From an uncultured Alphaproteobacteria bacterium (GTDB lineage: Bacteria; Pseudomonadota; Alphaproteobacteria; Reyranellales; Reyranellaceae), in assembly GCA_903929895.1 (NCBI GenBank), contig CAIYWM010000101.1, forward strand, positions 1-6,675: a DNA stretch of 6,675 bases, in the 5' to 3' direction. This document shows, piece by piece, positions 1 to 5,004 of this stretch. Within the stretch, counting starts at the first letter, position 1; each line of letters begins with the position of its first letter. The position numbers and the translations under genes are program-made. Under the pieces are notes generated by a model that saw nothing but the letters and a program-made list of their open reading frames with translations, searched no databases and was not told the DNA's origin.

Positions 1-14
1 CCCCAAACGAAATC

Positions 15-49
15 GCAAGGTTCCAGGCTCTCGAGACGCCAAACCTTGC
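15..49 (-). terminator. Possible intrinsic terminator of the dioxygenase gene
   Basis: A perfect 8-bp inverted repeat, GCAAGGTT (15-22) and AACCTTGC (42-49), encloses 19 nt. Inside it GGC (26-28) and GCC (38-40) can extend the stem. Read on the minus strand, the hairpin begins about 70 nt after the dioxygenase stop and is followed by GATTTCGTTT, a loose T-rich tract. On the plus strand no T-run follows, so the orientation fits the minus-strand gene. The T-tract is imperfect. The rest of 1-117 shows no convincing gene. Confidence 0.45.
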
Positions 50-117
50 AATCCAAAATCTGCTCCCACCCCGAAAAACGACCCGCCTTCAACCACTTGG
101 CCGTTCTTCACGGGCGA

Positions 118-996
118 CTAGTGAACCACTTTCGGCGTCACGTCGCCGAGACCGTCGGCGTCGGTCGCCGAGATCGTCGTGCGCACCATGGAACGTTCGC
201 GCGTGTAGTCCCACGGACGGCCGCGATGGAGCATGGCGCGGTTGTCCCACATCACCGCGTCGCCCTGGCGCCATTTGTGGCTGTAGACGAACTCCGGCCG
301 CGTCGCCTCGTCGAGGAGCTGCGCGAGAAGCTGACGCGCGTCGCGGTCGTCCATGCCGTCGATCGCATAGGCATGGCTCGCGACGTAGAGCGCGCGTCGG
401 TCGTTGGCCGGATTGCGCCAGTTCAGCCGCCAGCGCACCGGCGGCAACGCCTTGCGCTCCTCTGCATTGGCGAGATCGGGATGGATCTGGTCGCGGCTGT
501 TGGCATAGGAATGGGTCGCGACGGCGTCCGTGAGCTTTTCCTGCATGTCCGCCGGCAGCCGCTCCCAGGCGAGCCGCGTCGACGTGTATTCGGTCTCGCC
601 GCCCTCGCCCGGCAGCACGCGCGCGGTCAGCACGGAGGCGAGCGCCGGCGTCTTCTTGAAGGACGAATCGGTGTGCCAGAGCGCATTGGCCTTGGCGATC
701 AGCACCTGGCGGTGATCGGGCGGCACGATCTCGCCCTGCTGGCCGACATTGGTCAGACGCGAATAGAAGCTGTTCTCGCCCAGCGACGCAGCCTTGGTCA
801 GCTCCAGCGGCCCGAAGGCGCGGCTGTAGGCGACCTGGATGTCGTCGGCGATCTGCTGGTCACGGAACACAAGGAGTGAATGGGTCTCGAAGGCGTCGCG
901 GACGGCTTTGTAGGCCTGGGCATCGGTCGCCACATCGAGCAGCGAGATGCCCTTCACTTCGACGCCGAAGCCATCGGCCAGCGGGACCAGTTCCAT
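118..996 (-). CDS. TfdA/TauD-family Fe(II)/2-oxoglutarate-dependent dioxygenase
   Basis: This is a 292-residue cytoplasmic non-haem iron oxygenase. The family couples 2-oxoglutarate decarboxylation to hydroxylation of a small substrate such as taurine, 2,4-D or other organic acids. The iron triad is visible: H108-x-D110 in NALWHTDSSF and H257 in DNRAMLHRGR. R268 and R272 lie 11 and 15 residues after H257, where TauD and TfdA carry arginines for the 2-oxoglutarate carboxylate. From memory, WHTDSSF, the GGETE segment (132-136), EFVYSHKW and HRGRPWD resemble TfdA more than taurine-specific TauD. The length is normal. The ATG at 996 is chosen because GAGGAGG lies about 6 nt upstream and the protein opens as relatives do; an upstream in-frame ATG would add 59 unlike residues and run into nadK. 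The gene is transcribed divergently from nadK. The substrate cannot be read from sequence; genuine 2,4-D activity is not implied. Confidence 0.93.
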   Translation of the reverse strand: MELVPLADGFGVEVKGISLLDVATDAQAYKAVRDAFETHSLLVFRDQQIADDIQVAYSRAFGPLELTKAASLGENSFYSRLTNVGQQGEIVPPDHRQVLIAKANALWHTDSSFKKTPALASVLTARVLPGEGGETEYTSTRLAWERLPADMQEKLTDAVATHSYANSRDQIHPDLANAEERKALPPVRWRLNWRNPANDRRALYVASHAYAIDGMDDRDARQLLAQLLDEATRPEFVYSHKWRQGDAVMWDNRAMLHRGRPWDYTRERSMVRTTISATDADGLGDVTPKVVH

Positions 997-1099
997 CGGT
1001 TTCCTCCTCGCAGTTTCTTTTGTGACCGGGAATTTATCGCACCGGCGCGGCGGGCGGCTATAGTGCGATTCCTGCACCCGAGGCATTGCTGTATCCCGT
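997..1099. promoter_or_regulatory. Divergent promoter region between the dioxygenase gene and nadK
   Basis: This 103-bp gap must hold the start signals for both divergent genes. On the plus strand GCTATAGT (1057-1064) gives a -10-like TATAGT about 36 nt before the nadK ATG. Its GCTA core recalls the alphaproteobacterial -10 form reported for Caulobacter housekeeping promoters. No convincing -35 hexamer is seen at normal spacing. On the minus strand the only clear signal is the strong Shine-Dalgarno of the dioxygenase gene (about 1003-1009), with a weak AT-rich GATAAATT upstream of it (1031-1038). No strong operator dyad was found. Confidence 0.35.
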
Positions 1100-1882
1100 A
1101 TGGCCATCCAGTCCCAGCCCGCTCCCCGCCTCGCCTTCGTCTGTGCCAGCACTGCTACGGCCCGCGAGGCCAAGGCACGCCTCGAAGCGATCTACGGCGC
1201 GGCAACCTCCGCCGAGGCCGACATCATCGTCGCGCTGGGCGGCGACGGGCTGATGCTGCAGACGCTTCACCGCAATATGCGGCGGCTCAAGCCGATCTAC
1301 GGCATGAACCTCGGCACGGTCGGCTTCCTGCTCAACACCTACAAGGAAACCAACCTGCTGAAGCGCCTCAAGAAGGCCCGTCAGGTGACCCTGACGCCGC
1401 TGCGCATGCTGGCCACCAATACGCGCGGCAAGGTTTCGGAAGTGCTCGCCATCAACGAGGTGTCGCTGCTGCGCTCGAGCCGCCAGACGGCGCGGATCGA
1501 GGTCGCGGTCGACGGCCAGAAGCGTCTGCCCGAGCTGCATTGCGACGGCGTGCTGGTGGCGACCCCTGCCGGTTCGACCGCCTACAACCTCTCGGCCCAC
1601 GGACCGATCCTGCCGCTGGGCGCCGGCCTGCTGGCGCTGACGCCGATCAACGCCTTTCGGCCGCGGCGTTGGCGTGGCGCGTTGCTGTCGCGCGCCTCCA
1701 AGGTCGAATTCACGATCCTCGATCCGAAGAAGCGTCCCGTCGCGGCGGCGGCCGACTCGGTGGAGATCCCCAACGTCGCCCATGTCGCGGTGACCGAGGC
1801 CAGCGACACCAAACTCACCCTGCTGTTCGACCCCGAGCATGATCTCGAGGAGCGCATCCTGAAGGAGCAGTTCGCTCCTTGA
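1100..1882 (+). CDS. nadK: NAD kinase
   Basis: ATP-dependent NAD kinase phosphorylates NAD at the 2'-hydroxyl of its adenosine ribose to make NADP; it is cytoplasmic and normally essential. The family motifs appear in order in the 260-residue product: GGDG at 47-50 after a hydrophobic strand ([10 protein letters not shown]), [10 protein letters not shown] at 68-77, NE at 119-120, DG at 149-150, and the diagnostic [16 protein letters not shown] at 155-170. The size matches the short alphaproteobacterial form, with no N-terminal extension. The start is the first ATG in a plausible frame; the Shine-Dalgarno is weak (only GAGG about 15 nt upstream). Its TGA overlaps the start of the next gene by 4 bp, so the two are probably cotranscribed. 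The last 20 bases also form a hairpin that covers the downstream ribosome binding site. The product is certain by motif; any role specific to this neighbourhood is not. Confidence 0.97.
   Translation: MAIQSQPAPRLAFVCASTATAREAKARLEAIYGAATSAEADIIVALGGDGLMLQTLHRNMRRLKPIYGMNLGTVGFLLNTYKETNLLKRLKKARQVTLTPLRMLATNTRGKVSEVLAINEVSLLRSSRQTARIEVAVDGQKRLPELHCDGVLVATPAGSTAYNLSAHGPILPLGAGLLALTPINAFRPRRWRGALLSRASKVEFTILDPKKRPVAAAADSVEIPNVAHVAVTEASDTKLTLLFDPEHDLEERILKEQFAP
1862..1880 (+). promoter_or_regulatory. Hairpin covering the Shine-Dalgarno and TTG start of the AbrB-family gene
   Basis: AAGGAGC (1862-1868) pairs perfectly with GCTCCTT (1874-1880) around the 5-nt loop AGTTC. The left arm contains the Shine-Dalgarno AAGGAG of the next gene, spaced 11 nt from its start. 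The right arm includes the first two bases of the TTG start codon. The nadK stop (TGA, 1880-1882) lies at the foot of the stem, so a ribosome finishing nadK would open it. This arrangement suggests translational coupling. No T-run follows, so it is not a convincing terminator. Confidence 0.55.
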
Positions 1883-2970
1883 GCGGCAAGGACGTCCCCT
1901 CCAAGCCTGCGAAGAAGAGGATCATCGGCCACGAGGGCTGGCAGCCTCTCGCCCTGGCGCTCGCCATCGGCACGGCCGGTGGCTTCGTCTTCGACTGGCT
2001 GCGCATGCCGCTCGCCTGGATGCTGGGCGCCTGCGTCTTCTCCACCGTGGCCGCGTTCCTGGGCCTGCGCGTCGGCATGCGGGTGCGGCTGCGGCAGGGC
2101 ATGATCATCATCCTGGGCGTGCTGCTGGGCTCTTCCTTCACCCCGGAGCTGGCTCAGCGGCTGGGAGAATGGGCGGTCAGCCTCTGTGTCCTCACCGGCA
2201 TGACCATGACCGGCGCCACGCTCTGTTACGCCTGGCTGCGGCGCGTCACCGACTGGGACAAGGTCACCTGCTACTTCGCGGCCATGCCGGGCGGTTTGAA
2301 CGACATGACCATCATGGGCGGTGCCATGGGCGGCGAGGAGCGCTCGATCGCGCTGGCCCACGCGCTGCGCATCCTGACGGTCGTCCTCACCATCCCGGTC
2401 TGGTACCGGCTGGTGAACGGCGCGCAGACCAGCGTTCTGACCATGGTCCACGGACCGACGGGGAACGACTGGCAGGACTATGCCATCCTCATCGCCTGCG
2501 GCGTGATCGGTGCGATCGTCGGCCGCCTGCTGCGCCTGCCGGCGAGCTTCATGATGGGCCCGATGATCGTGAGCGCCATCGCGCATCTGGGCGGTTTCAC
2601 CAACTCGCAGCCGCCGGGGTTCCTGGTCGCGGCGGCGCAGGTCGTGGTCGGCACCGGCATCGGCTGCCGCTTCGTCGGCACCAACTTCGACAGACTGCAC
2701 AAGGAGATGGCCGCCTCGGTCGGCGCCGCCTTCATCCTCATTGCCTGCGCGGTCGGTTTCGCCGAGATCACCCATGCGCTGACCGGCCTCAACCTCGACG
2801 CCACCGTCCTGAGCTACGCCCCCGGCGGATTCGCCGAGATGAGCCTGATCGGCCTGGCACTCGGCATCGAGGTCGCGATGGTGGCGACCCACCATCTGTT
2901 CCGGCTGTTCCTGATCATCATCACCGGCCCGATCGTCTTCCGGACGCTTCTGAGACGCGCGCGCCGCTGA
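1879..2970 (+). CDS. AbrB-family (PF05145-type) integral membrane protein, putative transporter
   Basis: This 363-residue inner-membrane protein belongs to the family often mislabelled as a transition-state regulator or ammonia monooxygenase; its substrate is unknown. It is built from two homologous halves. RMPLAWMLG (42-50) matches RLPASFMMG (219-227). The loop [14 protein letters not shown] (134-147) matches [14 protein letters not shown] (312-325), each with a PGG-xx-x-M core. [15 protein letters not shown] (73-87) matches [15 protein letters not shown] (251-265). About ten hydrophobic segments fill the sequence after a basic, probably cytoplasmic N-terminus (about 1-20). The start is TTG, overlapping the nadK stop by 4 bp; the next in-frame Met (residue 43) would remove the first membrane segment. 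It is probably translated by coupling to nadK. The family is clear; transport is inferred from topology, and a functional link with nadK is not established. Confidence 0.92.
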   Translation: MSGKDVPSKPAKKRIIGHEGWQPLALALAIGTAGGFVFDWLRMPLAWMLGACVFSTVAAFLGLRVGMRVRLRQGMIIILGVLLGSSFTPELAQRLGEWAVSLCVLTGMTMTGATLCYAWLRRVTDWDKVTCYFAAMPGGLNDMTIMGGAMGGEERSIALAHALRILTVVLTIPVWYRLVNGAQTSVLTMVHGPTGNDWQDYAILIACGVIGAIVGRLLRLPASFMMGPMIVSAIAHLGGFTNSQPPGFLVAAAQVVVGTGIGCRFVGTNFDRLHKEMAASVGAAFILIACAVGFAEITHALTGLNLDATVLSYAPGGFAEMSLIGLALGIEVAMVATHHLFRLFLIIITGPIVFRTLLRRARR

Positions 2971-3016
2971 TCGGGCTGCTCGGCCGAGGCAATCCAGGAC
3001 GCACTGAACCGATCCT

Positions 3017-3051
3017 CGCGGTATCCAGGTACCCCTCCGGCGGATACCCCG
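3017..3051 (+). terminator. Possible terminator hairpin after the AbrB-family gene
   Basis: GGTATCC (3020-3026) and GGATACC (3042-3048) form a perfect 7-bp stem. After one mismatch, CG (3017-3018) pairs with CG (3050-3051). The loop is 15 nt. On the plus strand a loosely T-rich stretch follows (3054-3088). It lies between two converging genes, about 50 nt after the AbrB-family stop. The loop is long and there is no uninterrupted T-run, so this is tentative. Confidence 0.35.
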
Positions 3052-3052
3052 A

Positions 3053-3088
3053 GTTCACTTCATTTGTTTCGTTTATTTCGTTTATTTC
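3053..3088. repeat. Four degenerate 9-bp AT-rich tandem units
   Basis: Four consecutive 9-mers occur: GTTCACTTC, ATTTGTTTC, GTTTATTTC and GTTTATTTC. The last two are identical and the first two diverge progressively. The block is strikingly AT-rich in a GC-rich window and sits between the stops of two converging genes. Because the unit is a multiple of three, any frame through it repeats a tripeptide, but no supported gene uses it. It may be a short intergenic satellite-like repeat; its function is unknown. Confidence 0.75.
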
Positions 3089-3114
3089 GACTGTGCGCCT
3101 CAAATCGCGACGCC

Positions 3115-3936
3115 CTAGGCCCGCACGGTGATGCCGCCGTCGACCACCAGCAGGTGGCCGTTCACATAGGATGACTGGTCGGAGGCGAGGAACAGGGCGG
3201 CATTGGCCGTGTCCCAGCCGGTGCCCATCTTGCCGGTCGGCGAGGCGCGGTCGCGGATCTCGATCATCTTCTCGTAGGCCTGGTTATGGTCCTTCTCGCT
3301 CCTGGCATACTGCTCGGCCAGGAAGTCGATCATCGGCGTGTGCATCAGGCCGGGCAGGATCGCGTTGCAGCGGATACCCTTCTCCGCATATTGCGAGGCG
3401 ATCGCCATGGTGAGCGAGTTCACCGCGCCCTTGCTGGCATTGTAGGCCAGGTAGGAAATCCCCTTGGGGCTGCGGATGGAGGCGATCGAGCTCACGTTCA
3501 CGATCGCGCCCTTGCCCTGCTTCTCCATGATTGGCAGCACATGCTTGGCGGTGAGGAAGAAGCTCTTCACGTTGACGTCGAACACGCGATGCCACTCGTC
3601 CTCGCTGAGTTCGACAGGCCCGCCCTGCGAGCCAATGCCGACATTGTTGTCGAGGATGTCGACCCGACCCCACTTCGCCATGCACGCGTCGACCATCGCC
3701 TTCACGTCGGCATTGTTCGAGGCATTGGCCTCGTAGGCGACCGCGAAGCCCGGACCGACCTCCTTCTCGATCAGCCCCACCGTCTCCTCGGCGGCGGCGC
3801 GCTTCAGGTCGACGCAAAACACCCTGGCGCCCTCGCGCGCGAAGGTGATCGCCGTGCACTTGCCGTTGCCCCAGCCCGGTCCGCTCGAGCCCGCCCCGAC
3901 GACGATCGCCACCCTGTCCTTCAGCTTGCCGCTCAT
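3115..3936 (-). CDS. Short-chain dehydrogenase/reductase (SDR) family oxidoreductase
   Basis: This 273-residue cytoplasmic NAD(P)-dependent oxidoreductase has a Rossmann fold. The nucleotide-binding loop is an extended glycine-rich form, VGAGSSGPGWGNGK (13-26), rather than the compact TGxxxGxG. D43 in VFCVDLKR sits at the end of the second strand, a position where an acidic residue usually favours NAD over NADP. NNVG (97-100) replaces the usual NNAG. N122, S150, Y165 and K169 (Y-N-A-S-K) supply the catalytic tetrad, followed by LPG (194-196) and the C-terminal VDGG (265-268). The length is typical of classical SDRs. The ATG at 3936 gives a normal SDR N-terminus (MSGKLKDRVAIV) with GGGAG 9 nt upstream. 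An in-frame ATG at 3957 has a closer purine-rich site but would add seven basic residues, and that site lies in a palindrome. The substrate is unknown. The gene converges on the AbrB-family gene and diverges from the deaminase gene. Confidence 0.92.
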   Translation of the reverse strand: MSGKLKDRVAIVVGAGSSGPGWGNGKCTAITFAREGARVFCVDLKRAAAEETVGLIEKEVGPGFAVAYEANASNNADVKAMVDACMAKWGRVDILDNNVGIGSQGGPVELSEDEWHRVFDVNVKSFFLTAKHVLPIMEKQGKGAIVNVSSIASIRSPKGISYLAYNASKGAVNSLTMAIASQYAEKGIRCNAILPGLMHTPMIDFLAEQYARSEKDHNQAYEKMIEIRDRASPTGKMGTGWDTANAALFLASDQSSYVNGHLLVVDGGITVRA

Positions 3937-3957
3937 GCCGCTCCGCTCCCGCTTCAT

Positions 3958-3986
3958 CTTCCTCTCCCATCTTCTGGGGAGGGAAG
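3958..3986. repeat. Bulged palindromic element at the dehydrogenase/deaminase divergent gap
   Basis: CTTCC (3958-3962) pairs with GGAAG (3982-3986), and CTCCC (3964-3968) pairs with GGGAG (3977-3981). This makes a 10-bp stem with one bulged T at 3963 and an 8-nt loop. Pyrimidine arm, short loop and purine arm of this CCTCTCCC...GGGGAGGG type resemble short palindromes scattered between genes in many alphaproteobacterial genomes; that resemblance is from memory. On the minus strand the element ends just before the alternative dehydrogenase start at 3957 and supplies GGGAGAGGAAG, which looks like a ribosome binding site. Confidence 0.5.
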
Positions 3987-3996
3987 GATTGCGATC

Positions 3997-4010
3997 GAGC
4001 CTAGCACGAA
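3997..4010 (-). promoter_or_regulatory. 14-mer upstream of the dehydrogenase gene (copy 1)
   Basis: On the minus strand this reads TTCGTGCTAGGCTC. The identical 14-mer lies upstream of the DUF1801 gene in the same orientation. GTGCTAGGCT contains a GCTA core and a TAnnnT hexamer (TAGGCT, 3998-4003) compatible with a -10 element. The hexamer lies 61 nt before the ATG at 3936. No recognisable -35 is seen. It also overlaps the 5' flank of the divergent deaminase gene. Confidence 0.4.
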
Positions 4011-4065
4011 CGGCCGGTCTGGAATCATGGTGACGATGCAACACGCCCCGTCCATGATCGTGGCC

Positions 4066-4518
4066 ATGGACACGAACCATCACGAGACCATGATGCGGCA
4101 GGCCCTCGAACTCGCCGCCGTCGCGGACAAGGAAGGCGACATGGGCGTGGGCGCGGTGATCGTTCGGGACGGCGAAATCGTCGGCCGCGGACGCAACCGC
4201 ATCCACACGGGCAACTCGCTGATCCATGCGGAGACCGACGCCATTTCCGATGCCTGCCGCACGCTTGGCACGGACGACTTGTCGGGCACGACGCTCTACA
4301 CCACGGTAGAGCCTTGCCCGATGTGCGCCGGTGCCTTGTTGAACGCCAAGGTCGGCCACTGGGTGCTGGGCCTTCGCTTCAAGACGGTGGGACGCAACTT
4401 CGGCCGCTACTCCGTCGAGACGTTTGCCGAGTTCGTGGGCGCCGACATCAAGTTCACGACCGGCATCCTCGAGGAGGAGTGCCTCTCCCTGCGCAGCCGC
4501 TACTTCGCGCGCAAGTGA
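4066..4518 (+). CDS. Zinc-dependent nucleoside/base deaminase (CDA fold; guanine deaminase or TadA-like)
   Basis: This 150-residue cytoplasmic deaminase removes an amino group hydrolytically from a base or nucleoside. The zinc and catalytic motifs are intact: H54-A-E56 in SLIHAETDAI, and P83-C84-P-M-C87 in LYTTVEPCPMCAGALLNA. The helix-strand start RQALELA...VGAVIVRDGEIVGRGRN fits the family. The segment between the motifs (ACRTLGTDDLSGTTLYTT) looks more like GuaD-type guanine deaminases than TadA, but the Met-Cys-Ala-Gly following the second motif is TadA-like, so the substrate is open. The pre-strand residue, often Pro (PVGAV or PFGAV), is Gly here. The start is uncertain: ATGs at 4027, 4036, 4054, 4066, 4090 and 4093 are in frame and none has a strong Shine-Dalgarno. 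4066 gives a family-like N-terminus; 4027 would add 13 residues. Its stop overlaps the DUF1801 gene tail-to-tail by 19 bp. Confidence 0.88.
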   Translation: MDTNHHETMMRQALELAAVADKEGDMGVGAVIVRDGEIVGRGRNRIHTGNSLIHAETDAISDACRTLGTDDLSGTTLYTTVEPCPMCAGALLNAKVGHWVLGLRFKTVGRNFGRYSVETFAEFVGADIKFTTGILEEECLSLRSRYFARK

Positions 4519-4910
4519 TGGGTGAGCGCGAGAGCCAGGCAGTGCTTTAGCTCACCCAAGGGCAGCCGGTCGTCGAGCCCGAACGTAATAGCCCGCTTGC
4601 CGACATACGCGAAAGTTTCTGGATAGAGCTCGCGGAACTGGCCGACCAGCCCGCTCTGGCAGTGGAAGTAGGCGGCGTAGCCGCCGCTGTCGCCCTTCAA
4701 CCGGTCGATGCGCACGGTGGTGCCGCTGCGCGTCTCCTCGGTGAGGTAGCTTGGCTGGCCCCATTTCAGGGTCTCCGTCAGCTTGCCGACACCGGGCGTC
4801 GCCGCCGCGACCTCGAAGATGGTCTCGCGCAGCGCCATCAGCCGGGCACGCACCTCCGGCGGATAGGCCTTGAACGTTGCGGCCACCCTGGGATCGGCAA
4901 ACCGTTTCAT
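4500..4910 (-). CDS. DUF1801 (YdhG-like) domain protein
   Basis: This is a small 136-residue soluble protein of unknown biochemical role; I recognise the DUF1801 pattern. It has an N-terminal helical part with a YPPEVRARLMALRETI segment (16-31), then the signature ETLKWGQPSYLT (46-57). A strand with basic residues (TTVRIDRLKG, 64-73) and YAAYFHCQSGL (78-88) follow. The C-terminal end is KRAITFGLDDRLPLGELKHCLALAL (105-129). There is no signal peptide or membrane segment. The length is usual for the family. The ATG at 4910 has no Shine-Dalgarno (CCCGCG immediately upstream). A -10-like TAGGCT ends 6 nt before it, so the message may be leaderless. The 3' end overlaps the deaminase gene by 19 bp on the opposite strand. 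Family assignment is fairly sure; function is not inferred. Confidence 0.85.
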   Translation of the reverse strand: MKRFADPRVAATFKAYPPEVRARLMALRETIFEVAAATPGVGKLTETLKWGQPSYLTEETRSGTTVRIDRLKGDSGGYAAYFHCQSGLVGQFRELYPETFAYVGKRAITFGLDDRLPLGELKHCLALALTHHLRAK

Positions 4911-4915
4911 CGCGG

Positions 4916-4929
4916 GAGCCTAGCACGAA
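4916..4929 (-). promoter_or_regulatory. 14-mer with -10-like TAGGCT directly before the DUF1801 start (copy 2)
   Basis: The minus strand reads TTCGTGCTAGGCTC, identical to the copy upstream of the dehydrogenase gene. TAGGCT (4917-4922) lies 6 nt before the DUF1801 ATG. If it is the -10 hexamer, transcription would start at or next to the A of that ATG and give a leaderless message. A good -35 hexamer is not visible; instead a 17-bp dyad occupies the -19 to -35 area. Confidence 0.45.
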
Positions 4930-4945
4930 GCCCGCTAGGCGGGCT
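4929..4945. promoter_or_regulatory. 17-bp perfect dyad, possible operator
   Basis: AGCCCGC (4929-4935) and GCGGGCT (4939-4945) are perfect inverted repeats around TAG. The dyad lies between the divergent DUF1801 and Bug-protein genes. Measured from the proposed DUF1801 start point it covers about -19 to -35, and it ends about 60 nt before the Bug ATG. Its position suits a regulator binding site acting on one or both genes. A GC-rich hairpin in a Bug-gene leader is the alternative. Confidence 0.4.
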
Positions 4946-4992
4946 GGCGTAACCGGCGCCCGCATGGGAGGCTGCCGGCAACAAGAAAAGCT

Positions 4993-4999
4993 GGAGGAG
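4993..4999 (+). promoter_or_regulatory. Strong Shine-Dalgarno of the Bug-family gene
   Basis: GGAGGAG is followed by a 5-nt spacer and ATG. This fixes the start at 5005, just before the signal peptide. Confidence 0.85.
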
Positions 5000-5004
5000 C
5001 GTCC

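Noticed and set aside
46..879. Plus-strand open frame opposite the dioxygenase gene
   Set aside because: Antisense to a gene with intact catalytic residues and a strong ribosome site; no recognisable domain.
997..1173. N-terminal extension of the dioxygenase to an upstream ATG
   Set aside because: The 59 extra residues are basic and unlike the family, would overlap nadK, and ignore the strong GAGGAGG site before 996.
1582..2895. Long 437-codon open frame on the minus strand across nadK and the AbrB-family gene
   Set aside because: It is antisense to two well-supported genes. The translation is rich in Arg, His, Asp, Gln and Ala with no family motif, as expected of the reverse frame of GC-rich coding DNA.
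2979..2988. CTCGGCCGAG palindrome after the AbrB-family stop
   Set aside because: Self-complementary with no loop, so it cannot form a good RNA hairpin; it is an ordinary short palindrome in GC-rich DNA.
2921..3103. Small minus-strand frame encoding a repeated Glu-Ile-Asn peptide
   Set aside because: The repeat is explained by the 9-bp DNA array; there is no convincing ribosome site, and the frame enters the AbrB-family gene antisense.
2169..3131. Plus-strand open frame offset from the AbrB-family gene
   Set aside because: His/Arg-rich out-of-frame shadow of a gene with a clear membrane-protein pattern.
3286..4026. Long N-terminal extension of the deaminase frame
   Set aside because: It is antisense to the dehydrogenase gene and has no domain; family members start close to the RQALELA helix.
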